Positions 6,589-14,894 of a stretch of 64,000 nucleotides of DNA are shown here, one piece after another. A model generated the notes under the pieces. That model searched no databases. It saw only the letters and a list, made by a program, of their open reading frames with translations, and was not told where the DNA came from. Every line of letters begins with the position of its first letter. Within the stretch, counting starts at the first letter, position 1. Position numbers and translations under genes: made by a program. Origin of the DNA: Poritiphilus sp965212595 (GTDB lineage: Bacteria; Bacteroidota; Bacteroidia; Flavobacteriales; Flavobacteriaceae); NCBI GenBank assembly GCA_965212595.1, contig CBDBVE010000024.1:62001-126000 (forward strand). Reading direction: 5' to 3'.

Positions 6589-9426
6589 ATGTCTGAAAAG
6601 AAAACTGCTAAGACATATTTAATACGCTCTCTCCTATTCTTTGTTCTGAGTATCGCAGGCGCATACGCCCAGCACAGTAATACTATTACGGCGACCTTGG
6701 AACAAGAAACCAACCTAATTGAAATACAACAGGAGTTTGTATACAAAAACAGTTCTAAAGACATTCTAGACACCCTTTACTTTAACGATTGGGCTCACGC
6801 CTACTCCAACAAGAATACCGCCCTGTCTAAACGTTTTGGCGAAGAGTTTAAAAAAAGTCTTCATCTGGCAAAAGATGAAGAACGTGGCGCTACTGAAATT
6901 TTTACTGTTGTAGATGACGAATACAGGGCCCTCATATGGAAGCGGTTAGAAGGCAAGGATATTGTAAAAATAACCTTAAACAGGCCTTTAGAGCCTGGTC
7001 AATCGGTTAAGATGTTCATCACCTACACCGTAAAATTACCACCTAACAAATTTACCCCATACGGCTACGATTCCAGAGGAGGTTATTACCTTAAAGATTG
7101 GTACCTATCTCCCGCGGTTTATGACGGAAACTGGGAATTATATTCAAATAAAAATCTGGAAGATCTTTATACAGATATCACAGACACCAATATAAATTTT
7201 ATTTTCCCCGACTCCCTATACCTGGGTACCAATTTCAATGAGGTAGGCGTAACAGGTTTTCCAGGCAAACAATTTGCTACCCTAAAAGGCAGCAATAGAA
7301 AGAACTGCGATGTTATACTTAACCCGTCAAAAAAGTTTATCAAGCATGTTACCCAGCATCTCATTGTTGTAACAGATATTAAGGCCAATAAATACAACGA
7401 GGTCCTTCAGGGAATGTCCATTAACAGAATTACCAAATTCATCCATGAAAACCTCGGAGATTTCCCCTATGAGCAATTGTTGGTAAGCGAAATTGATTTC
7501 AATAAGAATCCCCTTTACGGATTAAATCAGCTTCCATCTTTCATACGGCCCTATGAGGAAAGGTTTCAGTTTGAGATGAAGTTTTTAAAAACTGCCCTCA
7601 GAAGTTATATGAGAGAAACGATGTTTTTAAATCCTCGTAAAGAAAAGTGGGTAACAGACGCCATGGTTAACTATCTGATGATCATGTATGTGGAGCAATT
7701 TTATCCAAATCAGAAATTACTGGGAAAACTTGCAAATATCTGGGGTGTTCGCGGCTTTCACCTGGCAGATATGGATTTCAACGAACAGTATCCCTTTTTG
7801 TACATGTTTACCGCCCGAAAAAATTTGGATCAGGCACTTTCAACACCAAATGACTCCCTGATTAAATTCAATCAGAAAATTGCCAATACCTACAAGGCCG
7901 GACTTGGCCTGGCTTATCTCGCCGCTTATATTGGGAAGGATAAAATAGATCGTAGCGTAAAGGAGTTTTATGAGAATTACAAGCTAAAGCCTGCAGAAGC
8001 CAGAAGTTTTGAGGCCATTTTGCAAAAGAACTCTGATAAGGACATCGATTGGTTTTTTGATACGTACGTCAATACGAGCAAGCGTATTGATTTTAAAATT
8101 ACAAAGGTCTTTAAAGGAGCAGATTCCCTGATGGTTACTTTAAAGAATAAGACCAAGACTGATGTACCTATTTCTTTATTCGGAATCAGTCAAGACTCCG
8201 TAGTTTCAAAGTACTGGCTTGCAGGAATTAAAGATGAGAGGACTATTACCATCCCCAGAAATGATGAAGAACGATTGGTATTGAACTACGATCAAAAAAT
8301 ACCTGAGTTTAACCAGAGAGACAACTGGAAGACCCTAAACGGTTTTTTTGCAAGTAACAAGAAGTTGAAATTCCAATTCTTCAAGGATTCGGAAGATCCC
8401 TACTACACCCAGGTTTTTTTCATGCCAATCGCAAATTTCAATATCTACGATGGGATAACGCCCGGGATTCGGTTTACTAATAAAACACTCCTTGAGCGGC
8501 CCTTTATCTTCGATTTTGCGCCACAATATGCCCTTTTAGAAAGGTCATTAGTGGGTTATGGCCGCTTTAATTATCGTAAATACCTTTCTAAAAGTGGGCT
8601 GTATGTAACCAATTACTCGCTAAGGGGATCTACCTTTCATTTTCAGGAAAATTCAAGATTTACTACGATTACCCCATCGGTAAGCCTGGGCTGGAGGCCA
8701 GATGACCTGATTTCAAATCAACGGTCTTCCTTAGTTTTTAGATATGTGAATGTCCTTAGAGATATTGATGAAGATCTAGAACTGGAAACAGACCCTGATT
8801 ACAGTGTCTTCAACCTACGGTTTAACAGTTTCAATACCGGAATCATTGATCACCTTACCTGGTTCGCAGATGCGCAGCATTCAAGCGACTTTACAAAACT
8901 CTCTTTCAATTTAGACTACCGAAAACTGTCTCAAAACAATACACAATTCAACTTTCGTTTCTTCGCCGGCAAGTTTTTCAGAAATAAAACAGATTCCGAT
9001 TTTTTTAGCTTCGCTTTAGACCGGCCAACAGACTACCTTTTTGATTACAATTATCTGGGTAGGTCAGAGGACTCCGGAATTGTAAGCCAGCAGATTATTA
9101 TAGCGGAGGGCGGATTTAAATCCAGGTTACCAGACCCTTTCGCAGATGATTGGATTGTAACGACAAATGCCAGCGTTAGTTTATGGAAGTGGATTGAGCT
9201 ATACGGCGATGCAGGTTTTATAAAGAGTAAAGGAGAGAAAGGACGGGTTGTTTACGATTCCGGAATCCGATTAAATTTGGTAACAGATTACTTTGAGTTG
9301 TATTTTCCATTGTATTCAAACAACGGATGGGAAATTGCACAACCCGGCTATGACGAAAGAATTCGTTTTGTAGTCACTCTAAGCCCCCGTACCCTCATCG
9401 GATTATTTACACGAAAGTGGTTTTAA
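6589..9426 (+). CDS. M1-like gluzincin pseudopeptidase fused to an outer-membrane beta-barrel
   Basis: 945 residues with an N-terminal signal peptide ending near AYAQ. The N-terminal half (about 30-500) has the layout of M1 aminopeptidases: beta domain, then a helical thermolysin-like region. There is no HExxH zinc motif anywhere. At the expected site the sequence reads KTALRSYM (334-341), and the usual WxxEG helix is KWVTDAMVNYL (353-363). From about 600 the protein is rich in alternating aromatic/polar beta-strands and ends in KWF, with a terminal Phe as in outer-membrane barrels. I infer an outer-membrane protein carrying a catalytically dead M1-like domain on one face. It starts 8 bases after the LOG gene. 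Metal-independent function is likely, and the family name is not known to me. Confidence 0.75.
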   Translation: MSEKKTAKTYLIRSLLFFVLSIAGAYAQHSNTITATLEQETNLIEIQQEFVYKNSSKDILDTLYFNDWAHAYSNKNTALSKRFGEEFKKSLHLAKDEERGATEIFTVVDDEYRALIWKRLEGKDIVKITLNRPLEPGQSVKMFITYTVKLPPNKFTPYGYDSRGGYYLKDWYLSPAVYDGNWELYSNKNLEDLYTDITDTNINFIFPDSLYLGTNFNEVGVTGFPGKQFATLKGSNRKNCDVILNPSKKFIKHVTQHLIVVTDIKANKYNEVLQGMSINRITKFIHENLGDFPYEQLLVSEIDFNKNPLYGLNQLPSFIRPYEERFQFEMKFLKTALRSYMRETMFLNPRKEKWVTDAMVNYLMIMYVEQFYPNQKLLGKLANIWGVRGFHLADMDFNEQYPFLYMFTARKNLDQALSTPNDSLIKFNQKIANTYKAGLGLAYLAAYIGKDKIDRSVKEFYENYKLKPAEARSFEAILQKNSDKDIDWFFDTYVNTSKRIDFKITKVFKGADSLMVTLKNKTKTDVPISLFGISQDSVVSKYWLAGIKDERTITIPRNDEERLVLNYDQKIPEFNQRDNWKTLNGFFASNKKLKFQFFKDSEDPYYTQVFFMPIANFNIYDGITPGIRFTNKTLLERPFIFDFAPQYALLERSLVGYGRFNYRKYLSKSGLYVTNYSLRGSTFHFQENSRFTTITPSVSLGWRPDDLISNQRSSLVFRYVNVLRDIDEDLELETDPDYSVFNLRFNSFNTGIIDHLTWFADAQHSSDFTKLSFNLDYRKLSQNNTQFNFRFFAGKFFRNKTDSDFFSFALDRPTDYLFDYNYLGRSEDSGIVSQQIIIAEGGFKSRLPDPFADDWIVTTNASVSLWKWIELYGDAGFIKSKGEKGRVVYDSGIRLNLVTDYFELYFPLYSNNGWEIAQPGYDERIRFVVTLSPRTLIGLFTRKWF

Positions 9427-9456
9427 TTTATTAGAAAAATCTTAGAAAAAAACGAT

Positions 9457-9479
9457 TTTATTGCATCTTATGCAATAAA
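9457..9479. repeat. Perfect 10-base inverted repeat with 3-base loop
   Basis: Arms at 9457-9466 (TTTATTGCAT) and 9470-9479 (ATGCAATAAA) are exact reverse complements around CTT, 30 bases after the barrel gene. It could be a weak AT-rich terminator, but no U-run follows directly. The alternative is a regulator site upstream of the E1 promoter at 9537-9567. Confidence 0.45.
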
Positions 9480-9536
9480 TAATGCTTATAAGGCTTATTT
9501 TTTAGTAAATTTTTAATAAATATCTCTTTTTACAAA

Positions 9537-9567
9537 TTGCAAAAACCATTGAATTTTGATACTTTTG
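9537..9567 (+). promoter_or_regulatory. Predicted promoter of the 2-oxoacid dehydrogenase E1 gene
   Basis: TTG at 9537-9539 and TACTTTTG at 9560-9567 match the Bacteroidota -33 and -7 elements with a 20-base spacer. The ATG follows at 9589, giving a leader of about 15 bases. Confidence 0.6.
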
Positions 9568-9588
9568 TAAAAATTCAAAAACTGCCTA

Positions 9589-12000
9589 ATGGACGTAAAA
9601 CTACAGACTAGTGACGACATATCTTTTGATGATTTTCGGGCGCAAATTCTGCAGGATTACGAAATCGCAATAACAAGTAGGGAATGTAGTTTACTGGGCA
9701 GGCGCGAAGTCCTTACTGGAAAAGCTAAGTTCGGGATATTTGGTGATGGCAAAGAATTGCCACAATTGGCAATGGCCAGGTCCTTTAGAGATGGTGATTT
9801 TAGAAGTGGCTATTATCGGGACCAGACCTTTATGATGGCCCTGGGTTTCCTTTCTCCTAAAGACTTTTTTCACGGTCTATACGCCACCACTGATATAGAA
9901 AAAGAGCCTATGAGCGCTGGTCGCCAAATGGGTGGGCATTTTGTTACCTACAGCCTAAATGAAGACGGCAGTTGGAAAGACCTCACAAAACAAAAAAACA
10001 GTAGCGCCGATATCTCCTGTACCGCAGGCCAAATGCCCCGTTTATTAGGATTGGCCCAGGCATCCAAAATTTATCGCCATGTTGAGGGGATTGATGCAAC
10101 TAAATTTTCAAGAAATGGAAACGAAGTAGCCTGGGGTACTATAGGAAACGCAAGCACCAGTGAAGGGCATTTCTTTGAAACCGTAAACGCTGCAGGTGTA
10201 CTACAGGTTCCGATGATCATTAGCATTTGGGATGATGAATACGGAATTTCCGTACCTGCAGAATATCATACCACCAAAGGGGATCTCTCCGAAATATTAA
10301 AAGGTTTTCAAAGAGATGAAGAGCATGCGGGATACGAATTGTTCAAGGTTAAGGGTTGGGATTATACAGCATTGATCCATGCCTTTGAAAATGCCTCAGA
10401 CATTGCCAGAGAAGAGCATGTCCCCGTGATTATTCATGTTACAGAATTGACTCAGCCCCAAGGACATTCAACTTCAGGTTCTCACGAGAGATATAAGAGC
10501 GTTGAGCGCTTGGATTGGGAAAGGGAAAACGATTGCAACAAGCGCTTCAAGGAGTGGATCTTAGAAAACAAAATTGCCAGCGAAGAGGAATTAGCGACCA
10601 TAGAAAAGGCTATTAAAAAAGAAGTAAGGACAGCCAAAAAGGAAGCCTGGGCAGAATTTCTAGGACCGCATAAAGAGGCTAAGAAAAGCTTGATAACCCT
10701 ATTAGATAATGCAGCCAGGGAAAGTGAGAATAGGGTATTCATAACAAAGATTAAGAACGACCTCATCGCTATTGAGGAACCTCTTAAAAAAGACCTTGCT
10801 TCCAAATCCCGAAAGGCACTAAGGTATCTTCTTGGTGAAAATTCTCAAGAAATCAATGCCCTTAAAAAATGGGTGGATCAATTCGTAGGTGTAGCGCAAC
10901 CAAAATTTAGTTCACACCTCTACAGCGAACTTGCAGGTAAAGCCACTGATGTACAGGAAGTAAAACCCGTATATGGATCACAGGCCGAAAAGGTTGACGG
11001 ACGCATTATTCTCAGAGATAATTTTGATAAGCTTTTTGAAAAATATCCTGAAGCCCTTGTATTCGGTGAGGATAGCGGGACGATAGGTGATGTAAACCAG
11101 GGACTGGAAGGACTTCAAAAAAAATACGGTGAGTTACGAATTTCTGATACGGGAATACGTGAGGCAACGATTATTGGTCAGGGAATTGGCCTGGCCCTAA
11201 GAGGGCTCCGTCCTATAGCTGAAATTCAGTACCTGGATTACCTGCTTTACTGCCTTCAAACGCTAAGCGACGACTTAGCAACACTCTTGTATCGCACGGT
11301 AGGAAAACAAAAAGCGCCTCTAATTGTTAGAACCAGAGGACACCGTCTGGAAGGTATTTGGCATTCCGGATCTCAAATGGGAGGCTTGATTCACCTTTTG
11401 AGGGGTATGTATATTCTGGCCCCCAGAAATATGATGAAGGCGGCTGGCTTCTACAACACTCTTATGAAGAGTGACGAGCCGGCTTTGATCATTGAGAGCT
11501 TAAATGGCTACAGGTTAAAAGAATTGAAACCCGATAACCTAGGGGAAATATGCACACCAATAGGTGTTGTTGAAACTGTAAAGGAAGGAACAGATATTAC
11601 ACTGGTTTCTTATGGTTCAACCTTACGCATTGTTCTTGAAGTTGCACAGGAGTTGAGGGAAGTTGGTATTGACGCGGAAGTAATTGACGCTCAAAGCCTT
11701 TTACCTTTTGACATCGGGCAGGATACTGTAAAAAGCGTTGAAAAAACAAACCGGCTTTTGGTAATAGACGAAGATGTTCCTGGCGGGTGTTCTGCTTATT
11801 TGATGCAAGAGATCGTTGAAAAGCAAGGGGCTTACAGGTACCTGGATAGTGCGCCGCAGACACTGTGTGCCAAAGCGCATCGTCCTGCTTATGCTACCGA
11901 TGGCGATTATTTCTCCAAGCCAAATGCGGAAGACATCTTTGAAAAAGTCTATGATATAATGCATGAATCTAACCCCCTGGATTATCCCGCATTGCGCTAA
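9589..12000 (+). CDS. Fused alpha/beta E1 component of a branched-chain-type 2-oxoacid dehydrogenase
   Basis: 803 residues. The first half (about 1-440) is the E1-alpha TPP domain, with the cofactor region GTIGNASTSEGH; the second (about 460-803) is E1-beta, beginning GRIILRDNFDKLF and containing FGEDSG and ISDTGIREATIIG. Other bacteria use two separate subunits; Bacteroidota often use this fusion. The enzyme decarboxylates branched 2-oxoacids (or pyruvate-like substrates) and passes the acyl group to lipoyl-E2. No E2 or E3 gene lies nearby, so the partners are encoded elsewhere. The TPP motif has GNA in place of the classic GDG start, which is the only visible deviation. Confidence 0.92.
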   Translation: MDVKLQTSDDISFDDFRAQILQDYEIAITSRECSLLGRREVLTGKAKFGIFGDGKELPQLAMARSFRDGDFRSGYYRDQTFMMALGFLSPKDFFHGLYATTDIEKEPMSAGRQMGGHFVTYSLNEDGSWKDLTKQKNSSADISCTAGQMPRLLGLAQASKIYRHVEGIDATKFSRNGNEVAWGTIGNASTSEGHFFETVNAAGVLQVPMIISIWDDEYGISVPAEYHTTKGDLSEILKGFQRDEEHAGYELFKVKGWDYTALIHAFENASDIAREEHVPVIIHVTELTQPQGHSTSGSHERYKSVERLDWERENDCNKRFKEWILENKIASEEELATIEKAIKKEVRTAKKEAWAEFLGPHKEAKKSLITLLDNAARESENRVFITKIKNDLIAIEEPLKKDLASKSRKALRYLLGENSQEINALKKWVDQFVGVAQPKFSSHLYSELAGKATDVQEVKPVYGSQAEKVDGRIILRDNFDKLFEKYPEALVFGEDSGTIGDVNQGLEGLQKKYGELRISDTGIREATIIGQGIGLALRGLRPIAEIQYLDYLLYCLQTLSDDLATLLYRTVGKQKAPLIVRTRGHRLEGIWHSGSQMGGLIHLLRGMYILAPRNMMKAAGFYNTLMKSDEPALIIESLNGYRLKELKPDNLGEICTPIGVVETVKEGTDITLVSYGSTLRIVLEVAQELREVGIDAEVIDAQSLLPFDIGQDTVKSVEKTNRLLVIDEDVPGGCSAYLMQEIVEKQGAYRYLDSAPQTLCAKAHRPAYATDGDYFSKPNAEDIFEKVYDIMHESNPLDYPALR

Positions 12001-12069
12001 AATTTCCATTTCTGAAATTCTAACGCTTCACTACAGCTAATTTTTTTATTTTAGGGTCAAATACAGACT

Positions 12070-13266
12070 ATGTCTCTGATCTTTCCTGATTTCAATATAT
12101 TCAGTACCCCTTTGTTAGTGCTTGTAGGTCAGGGTATCATCTTTGGAATATTGCTGCTGCAGCGATTTGTAAAGAAGAGAAAGATATCTGACCTCTTTCT
12201 GGCTTTGCTGGTTTTAATTACCTGCTATCACAGAACCACCTACACCATTGGTTTTATGGATTGGTATGACACCTACCGAAATACCAAAATAAATTACTGG
12301 CTCATATATCTCGGTTTGGGGCTTGGTCCTTTGATATATTTTTACGTCAAAGCTGTAACCATTTCAGATTTTAGATTCAAGAGAAAAGACCTTTGGCACT
12401 TTTTTCCTCTCCTGGTCTATGTTGTTTACCGTATTTTCATTTTTATATACGATGCGAATCAGCCTGGTTTTGATGATAATCAGAATGGAGTGTTGATGAA
12501 GAAGTTAGATTTTGAGTATGTAGGTACTTTTTGGGGTGCGCTTTTTAACATTCAACACCTGCTCTACCTGGCCTTTACCCTTCAGCTTTTTTATCGTTAT
12601 AAGAAAGAAATCCAGGAATATTTCTCAAACACCTACCGATTGGAACTCAACTGGATCAGGAATTTTCTTTTTCTGTATAGCTTCTTGTTTGTTTACTCTG
12701 TAATCCAACTCTTTGTAAATCTCAGTATTTTCGAGCTAAGTTGGATACAAAGGTGGTGGTATCAGCTAATTTCAGCCATGGTTGTTATTTATATTGGTAT
12801 CAAAGGTTATTTTACAGATACCACAACCCTTAGTGGGTTGGATTTTAAGTTAAGGAAAAGTAGCAACTACAACAGATCAACATTCCCTGAACGGGTTGCA
12901 GAATTAAGTCCGGCACAAAGTGTGGAACTTGAAAAAGATAAAAAGACAGTATTGCATTATCTGGAAAGTGAGAAACCCTATTTAAATGCCGATCTCAACC
13001 TCAAAGATATGGCAATGGCGCTCAAAATGTCTAGAGCGCAACTTTCAGAAGTCATCAATTTGGGTTTCAAAAAAAACTTCAATGATTTTATTAATAGTTA
13101 TAGAGTTCAGGCCATAAAAGTGATGCTGGACAATGGAGCACACCAACAGCTTTCACTTCTCGGAATTGCCTATGACTGTGGCTTTAACAGCAAAGCAACC
13201 TTTAACAGGGTCTTTAAAAGGCTTACCAATAGCTCTCCCTCAGAATACCTAAAAAACCTCCCTTAA
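12070..13266 (+). CDS. Membrane-anchored AraC-family transcriptional regulator
   Basis: 398 residues. About seven hydrophobic helices occupy residues 12-265, followed by a C-terminal double helix-turn-helix of the AraC type (about 305-395). The second helix-turn-helix carries the family signature IAYDCGFNSKATFNRVFKRL. Such flavobacterial regulators probably sense a signal at or in the membrane. It lies directly upstream of a three-gene unit in the same orientation, with repeated GAGTCG half-sites in between, so local control of that unit is the natural guess. The signal is unknown. Confidence 0.88.
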   Translation: MSLIFPDFNIFSTPLLVLVGQGIIFGILLLQRFVKKRKISDLFLALLVLITCYHRTTYTIGFMDWYDTYRNTKINYWLIYLGLGLGPLIYFYVKAVTISDFRFKRKDLWHFFPLLVYVVYRIFIFIYDANQPGFDDNQNGVLMKKLDFEYVGTFWGALFNIQHLLYLAFTLQLFYRYKKEIQEYFSNTYRLELNWIRNFLFLYSFLFVYSVIQLFVNLSIFELSWIQRWWYQLISAMVVIYIGIKGYFTDTTTLSGLDFKLRKSSNYNRSTFPERVAELSPAQSVELEKDKKTVLHYLESEKPYLNADLNLKDMAMALKMSRAQLSEVINLGFKKNFNDFINSYRVQAIKVMLDNGAHQQLSLLGIAYDCGFNSKATFNRVFKRLTNSSPSEYLKNLP

Positions 13267-13291
13267 CAGGCCTCTTTTGAACTAAATGAGA

Positions 13292-13335
13292 CGACTCAAA
13301 TCGTATTTGAGTCGCTTTAAAACACGATGAGTCGC
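13292..13335. promoter_or_regulatory. Inverted plus direct TGAGTCG repeats, candidate AraC-type operator
   Basis: CGACTCAAAT (13292-13301) and ATTTGAGTCG (13305-13314) form a perfect 10-base palindrome around CGT. TGAGTCGC recurs as a direct repeat at 13308-13315 and 13328-13335, 20 bases apart, which is two helical turns and typical of AraC-family sites. It sits between the regulator and the DoxX-like gene. The palindrome alone could also terminate the regulator transcript, but no U-run follows. Confidence 0.5.
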
Positions 13336-13390
13336 CCAGCCAGTGTTCTTTGATGAGTTTTGTCTTGTTGAATCATAAAAATCAATCGAG

Positions 13391-13885
13391 ATGAAACGAA
13401 TACTAAAACAATTAATTACTCCTATTACACAAGGACAGTGGATTGCAGATGCCGTTTTTGCGCTTATGAGATTTGTTTGCGGAATGCTTCTGGCAATTGA
13501 TTTTGGGGCAGACAAATTTGGAATGCCCTGGACCCCGGAAGGTCAAAACCTAAACTTATTTGAAGTATCGGCCTGGTTTCCCGAAGATGTGGCCACCTAT
13601 GGCGGCATCTTTGCGATGGCACCGGTATTCTTTGCCTGGATGGGTGCCTTTAGCGAAGCTGTGGGCGGCTTATTTCTGGCAATCGGACTCAAAACCAGGC
13701 TGGCAGCCCTTCTCATTATGTGTACCATGCTGGTCGCCATTCTATGCCAAAAGTGGGGCCAGGGAACCTGGGGAATACTCCCTGCCATGAGCTTCTTGTG
13801 GGTTGCGGTCTACAACCTCTATCTGGGATCAGGAAGATTTGGAATAGATTATTTGATCTCCAAAAAAATCACTAAAACTCTATAA
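13391..13885 (+). CDS. DoxX-like integral membrane protein
   Basis: 164 residues with four predicted membrane helices and the DoxX-type arrangement (LMRFVCGMLLAIDFGADKF near the N-terminus, then FSEAVGGLFLAIGLKTRLAALLIM). The family is found in quinone/thiosulfate oxidation and oxidative-stress contexts, but most members have no known role. It is first in a likely operon: the secreted protein gene starts 11 bases later and a lipoprotein 18 bases after that. It is probably controlled by the AraC-type regulator upstream. Confidence 0.8.
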   Translation: MKRILKQLITPITQGQWIADAVFALMRFVCGMLLAIDFGADKFGMPWTPEGQNLNLFEVSAWFPEDVATYGGIFAMAPVFFAWMGAFSEAVGGLFLAIGLKTRLAALLIMCTMLVAILCQKWGQGTWGILPAMSFLWVAVYNLYLGSGRFGIDYLISKKITKTL

Positions 13886-13896
13886 AACAACATATT

Positions 13897-14388
13897 ATGA
13901 AAACTCTAGTAAACCTATTTATCGGACTTATTTTCCTCAGTAAAGCATTTGGACAGCCGGTGTTAACCATAGAAGAATTGAAAAGCCTTGATAACACTTC
14001 ATGGACGGGAAACCTCATGTATAAAAATTATGGAGATAACAGCGAGGTAAATCTCAGAACAAGTATGCAAATAAAAATAAAAGGTACTTTGATACTAAGG
14101 AGTATCCAATATACAGATGAACCAAGCGCAAATTTTAACTCAAAAATAGCCCTGAAAAAAAATGGTCAATATTTTGGAAAAGAAAGGATTATTGAAAAAA
14201 ACTACAAAAAAGACAGCACGCTTGTGTTTGCAACGGAATACAAAGGCTTAGATGATGACCGTCCTGCTGTAATGACCACAACTTACGAACTAAACAGCGC
14301 TGCGATTTCAATTACAAAACAGGTGAAATACACAGATACAGCCGAGAAGCTGATCAGAAACAAATACACCTATAAGCGTGTGCAATAA
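13897..14388 (+). CDS. Secreted protein of unknown function
   Basis: 163 residues with a signal peptide ending near KAFGQ. The mature part is rich in alternating beta-strand patterns (KIKGTLILRSIQYTD, IALKKNGQYFGKERIIEKNY), suggesting a small all-beta or lipocalin-like fold. No family was recognised. It is the second gene of the DoxX-lipoprotein unit and is probably periplasmic. Confidence 0.7.
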   Translation: MKTLVNLFIGLIFLSKAFGQPVLTIEELKSLDNTSWTGNLMYKNYGDNSEVNLRTSMQIKIKGTLILRSIQYTDEPSANFNSKIALKKNGQYFGKERIIEKNYKKDSTLVFATEYKGLDDDRPAVMTTTYELNSAAISITKQVKYTDTAEKLIRNKYTYKRVQ

Positions 14389-14406
14389 TATAAAACCAGA
14401 ATAGTC

Positions 14407-14814
14407 ATGAAAAAAACAAAGAAAATCGAATTATTAGTTGTCCTTCTCCTGAGCTTTTATCTAAGCAGTTGTGTACAGGAAACTCATTTGAAAACTGTAA
14501 CCTTTAAAGTAGACATGAAGGAACAAAATGAGGTCGCTAACGTAGGGCTTCGTGGCCCTTTTACAGATCCTCCCTGGGGTGTTACCCTACCCATGGAAGA
14601 CCAGGATGGTGACGGCATTTACGAAACTACAATCTCGAAGAAAACAGCTCAGAGTAGCTTGGGGTTTAAGTTTGTAAACCAGGATTCAGTATTCGAGTTA
14701 GAGGGAAAAGATAATAGATTTATCCAATTTGAGTACCGCCCGCAGGTCCTTGTATACGAAGGAGTGTTCAACAGTGAAATTGGAAACCAGAAGGAACTAG
14801 AGGACAGGAAGTAA
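14407..14814 (+). CDS. Lipoprotein with carbohydrate-binding-like beta domain
   Basis: 135 residues. The signal ends in the lipobox LSSC, so the protein is anchored from the Cys near residue 22. The mature part begins TVTFKVDMKEQNEVANVGLRG and continues with PWGVTLPMEDQDGDGIYETTI, which resembles starch-binding/E-set (CBM20- or CBM48-like) beta-sandwich modules. DQDGDG could bind calcium. It is last in the DoxX unit and is followed by a strong terminator. A role in polysaccharide or protein binding at the envelope is only a guess. Confidence 0.75.
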   Translation: MKKTKKIELLVVLLLSFYLSSCVQETHLKTVTFKVDMKEQNEVANVGLRGPFTDPPWGVTLPMEDQDGDGIYETTISKKTAQSSLGFKFVNQDSVFELEGKDNRFIQFEYRPQVLVYEGVFNSEIGNQKELEDRK

Positions 14815-14862
14815 ACCAGTCCGGTCCAGCAAGAGATCGCTAAAAGCAAATAAAACCCATAA

Positions 14863-14888
14863 AAAATCCCGCCGATGGGCGGGATTTT
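14863..14888. terminator. Bidirectional intrinsic terminator
   Basis: AAAATCCCGCC (14863-14873) pairs perfectly with GGCGGGATTTT (14878-14888) around a GATG loop. The A-run on one side and T-run on the other serve both the lipoprotein transcript and the convergent M16 gene ending at 14895. Confidence 0.85.
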
Positions 14889-14894
14889 ACTAGA

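Noticed and set aside
10482..10805. Minus-strand ORF of 107 codons inside the E1 gene
   Set aside because: Antisense to a strongly conserved enzyme; Leu/Ser-rich composition is the mirror of Lys/Glu-rich coding sequence.
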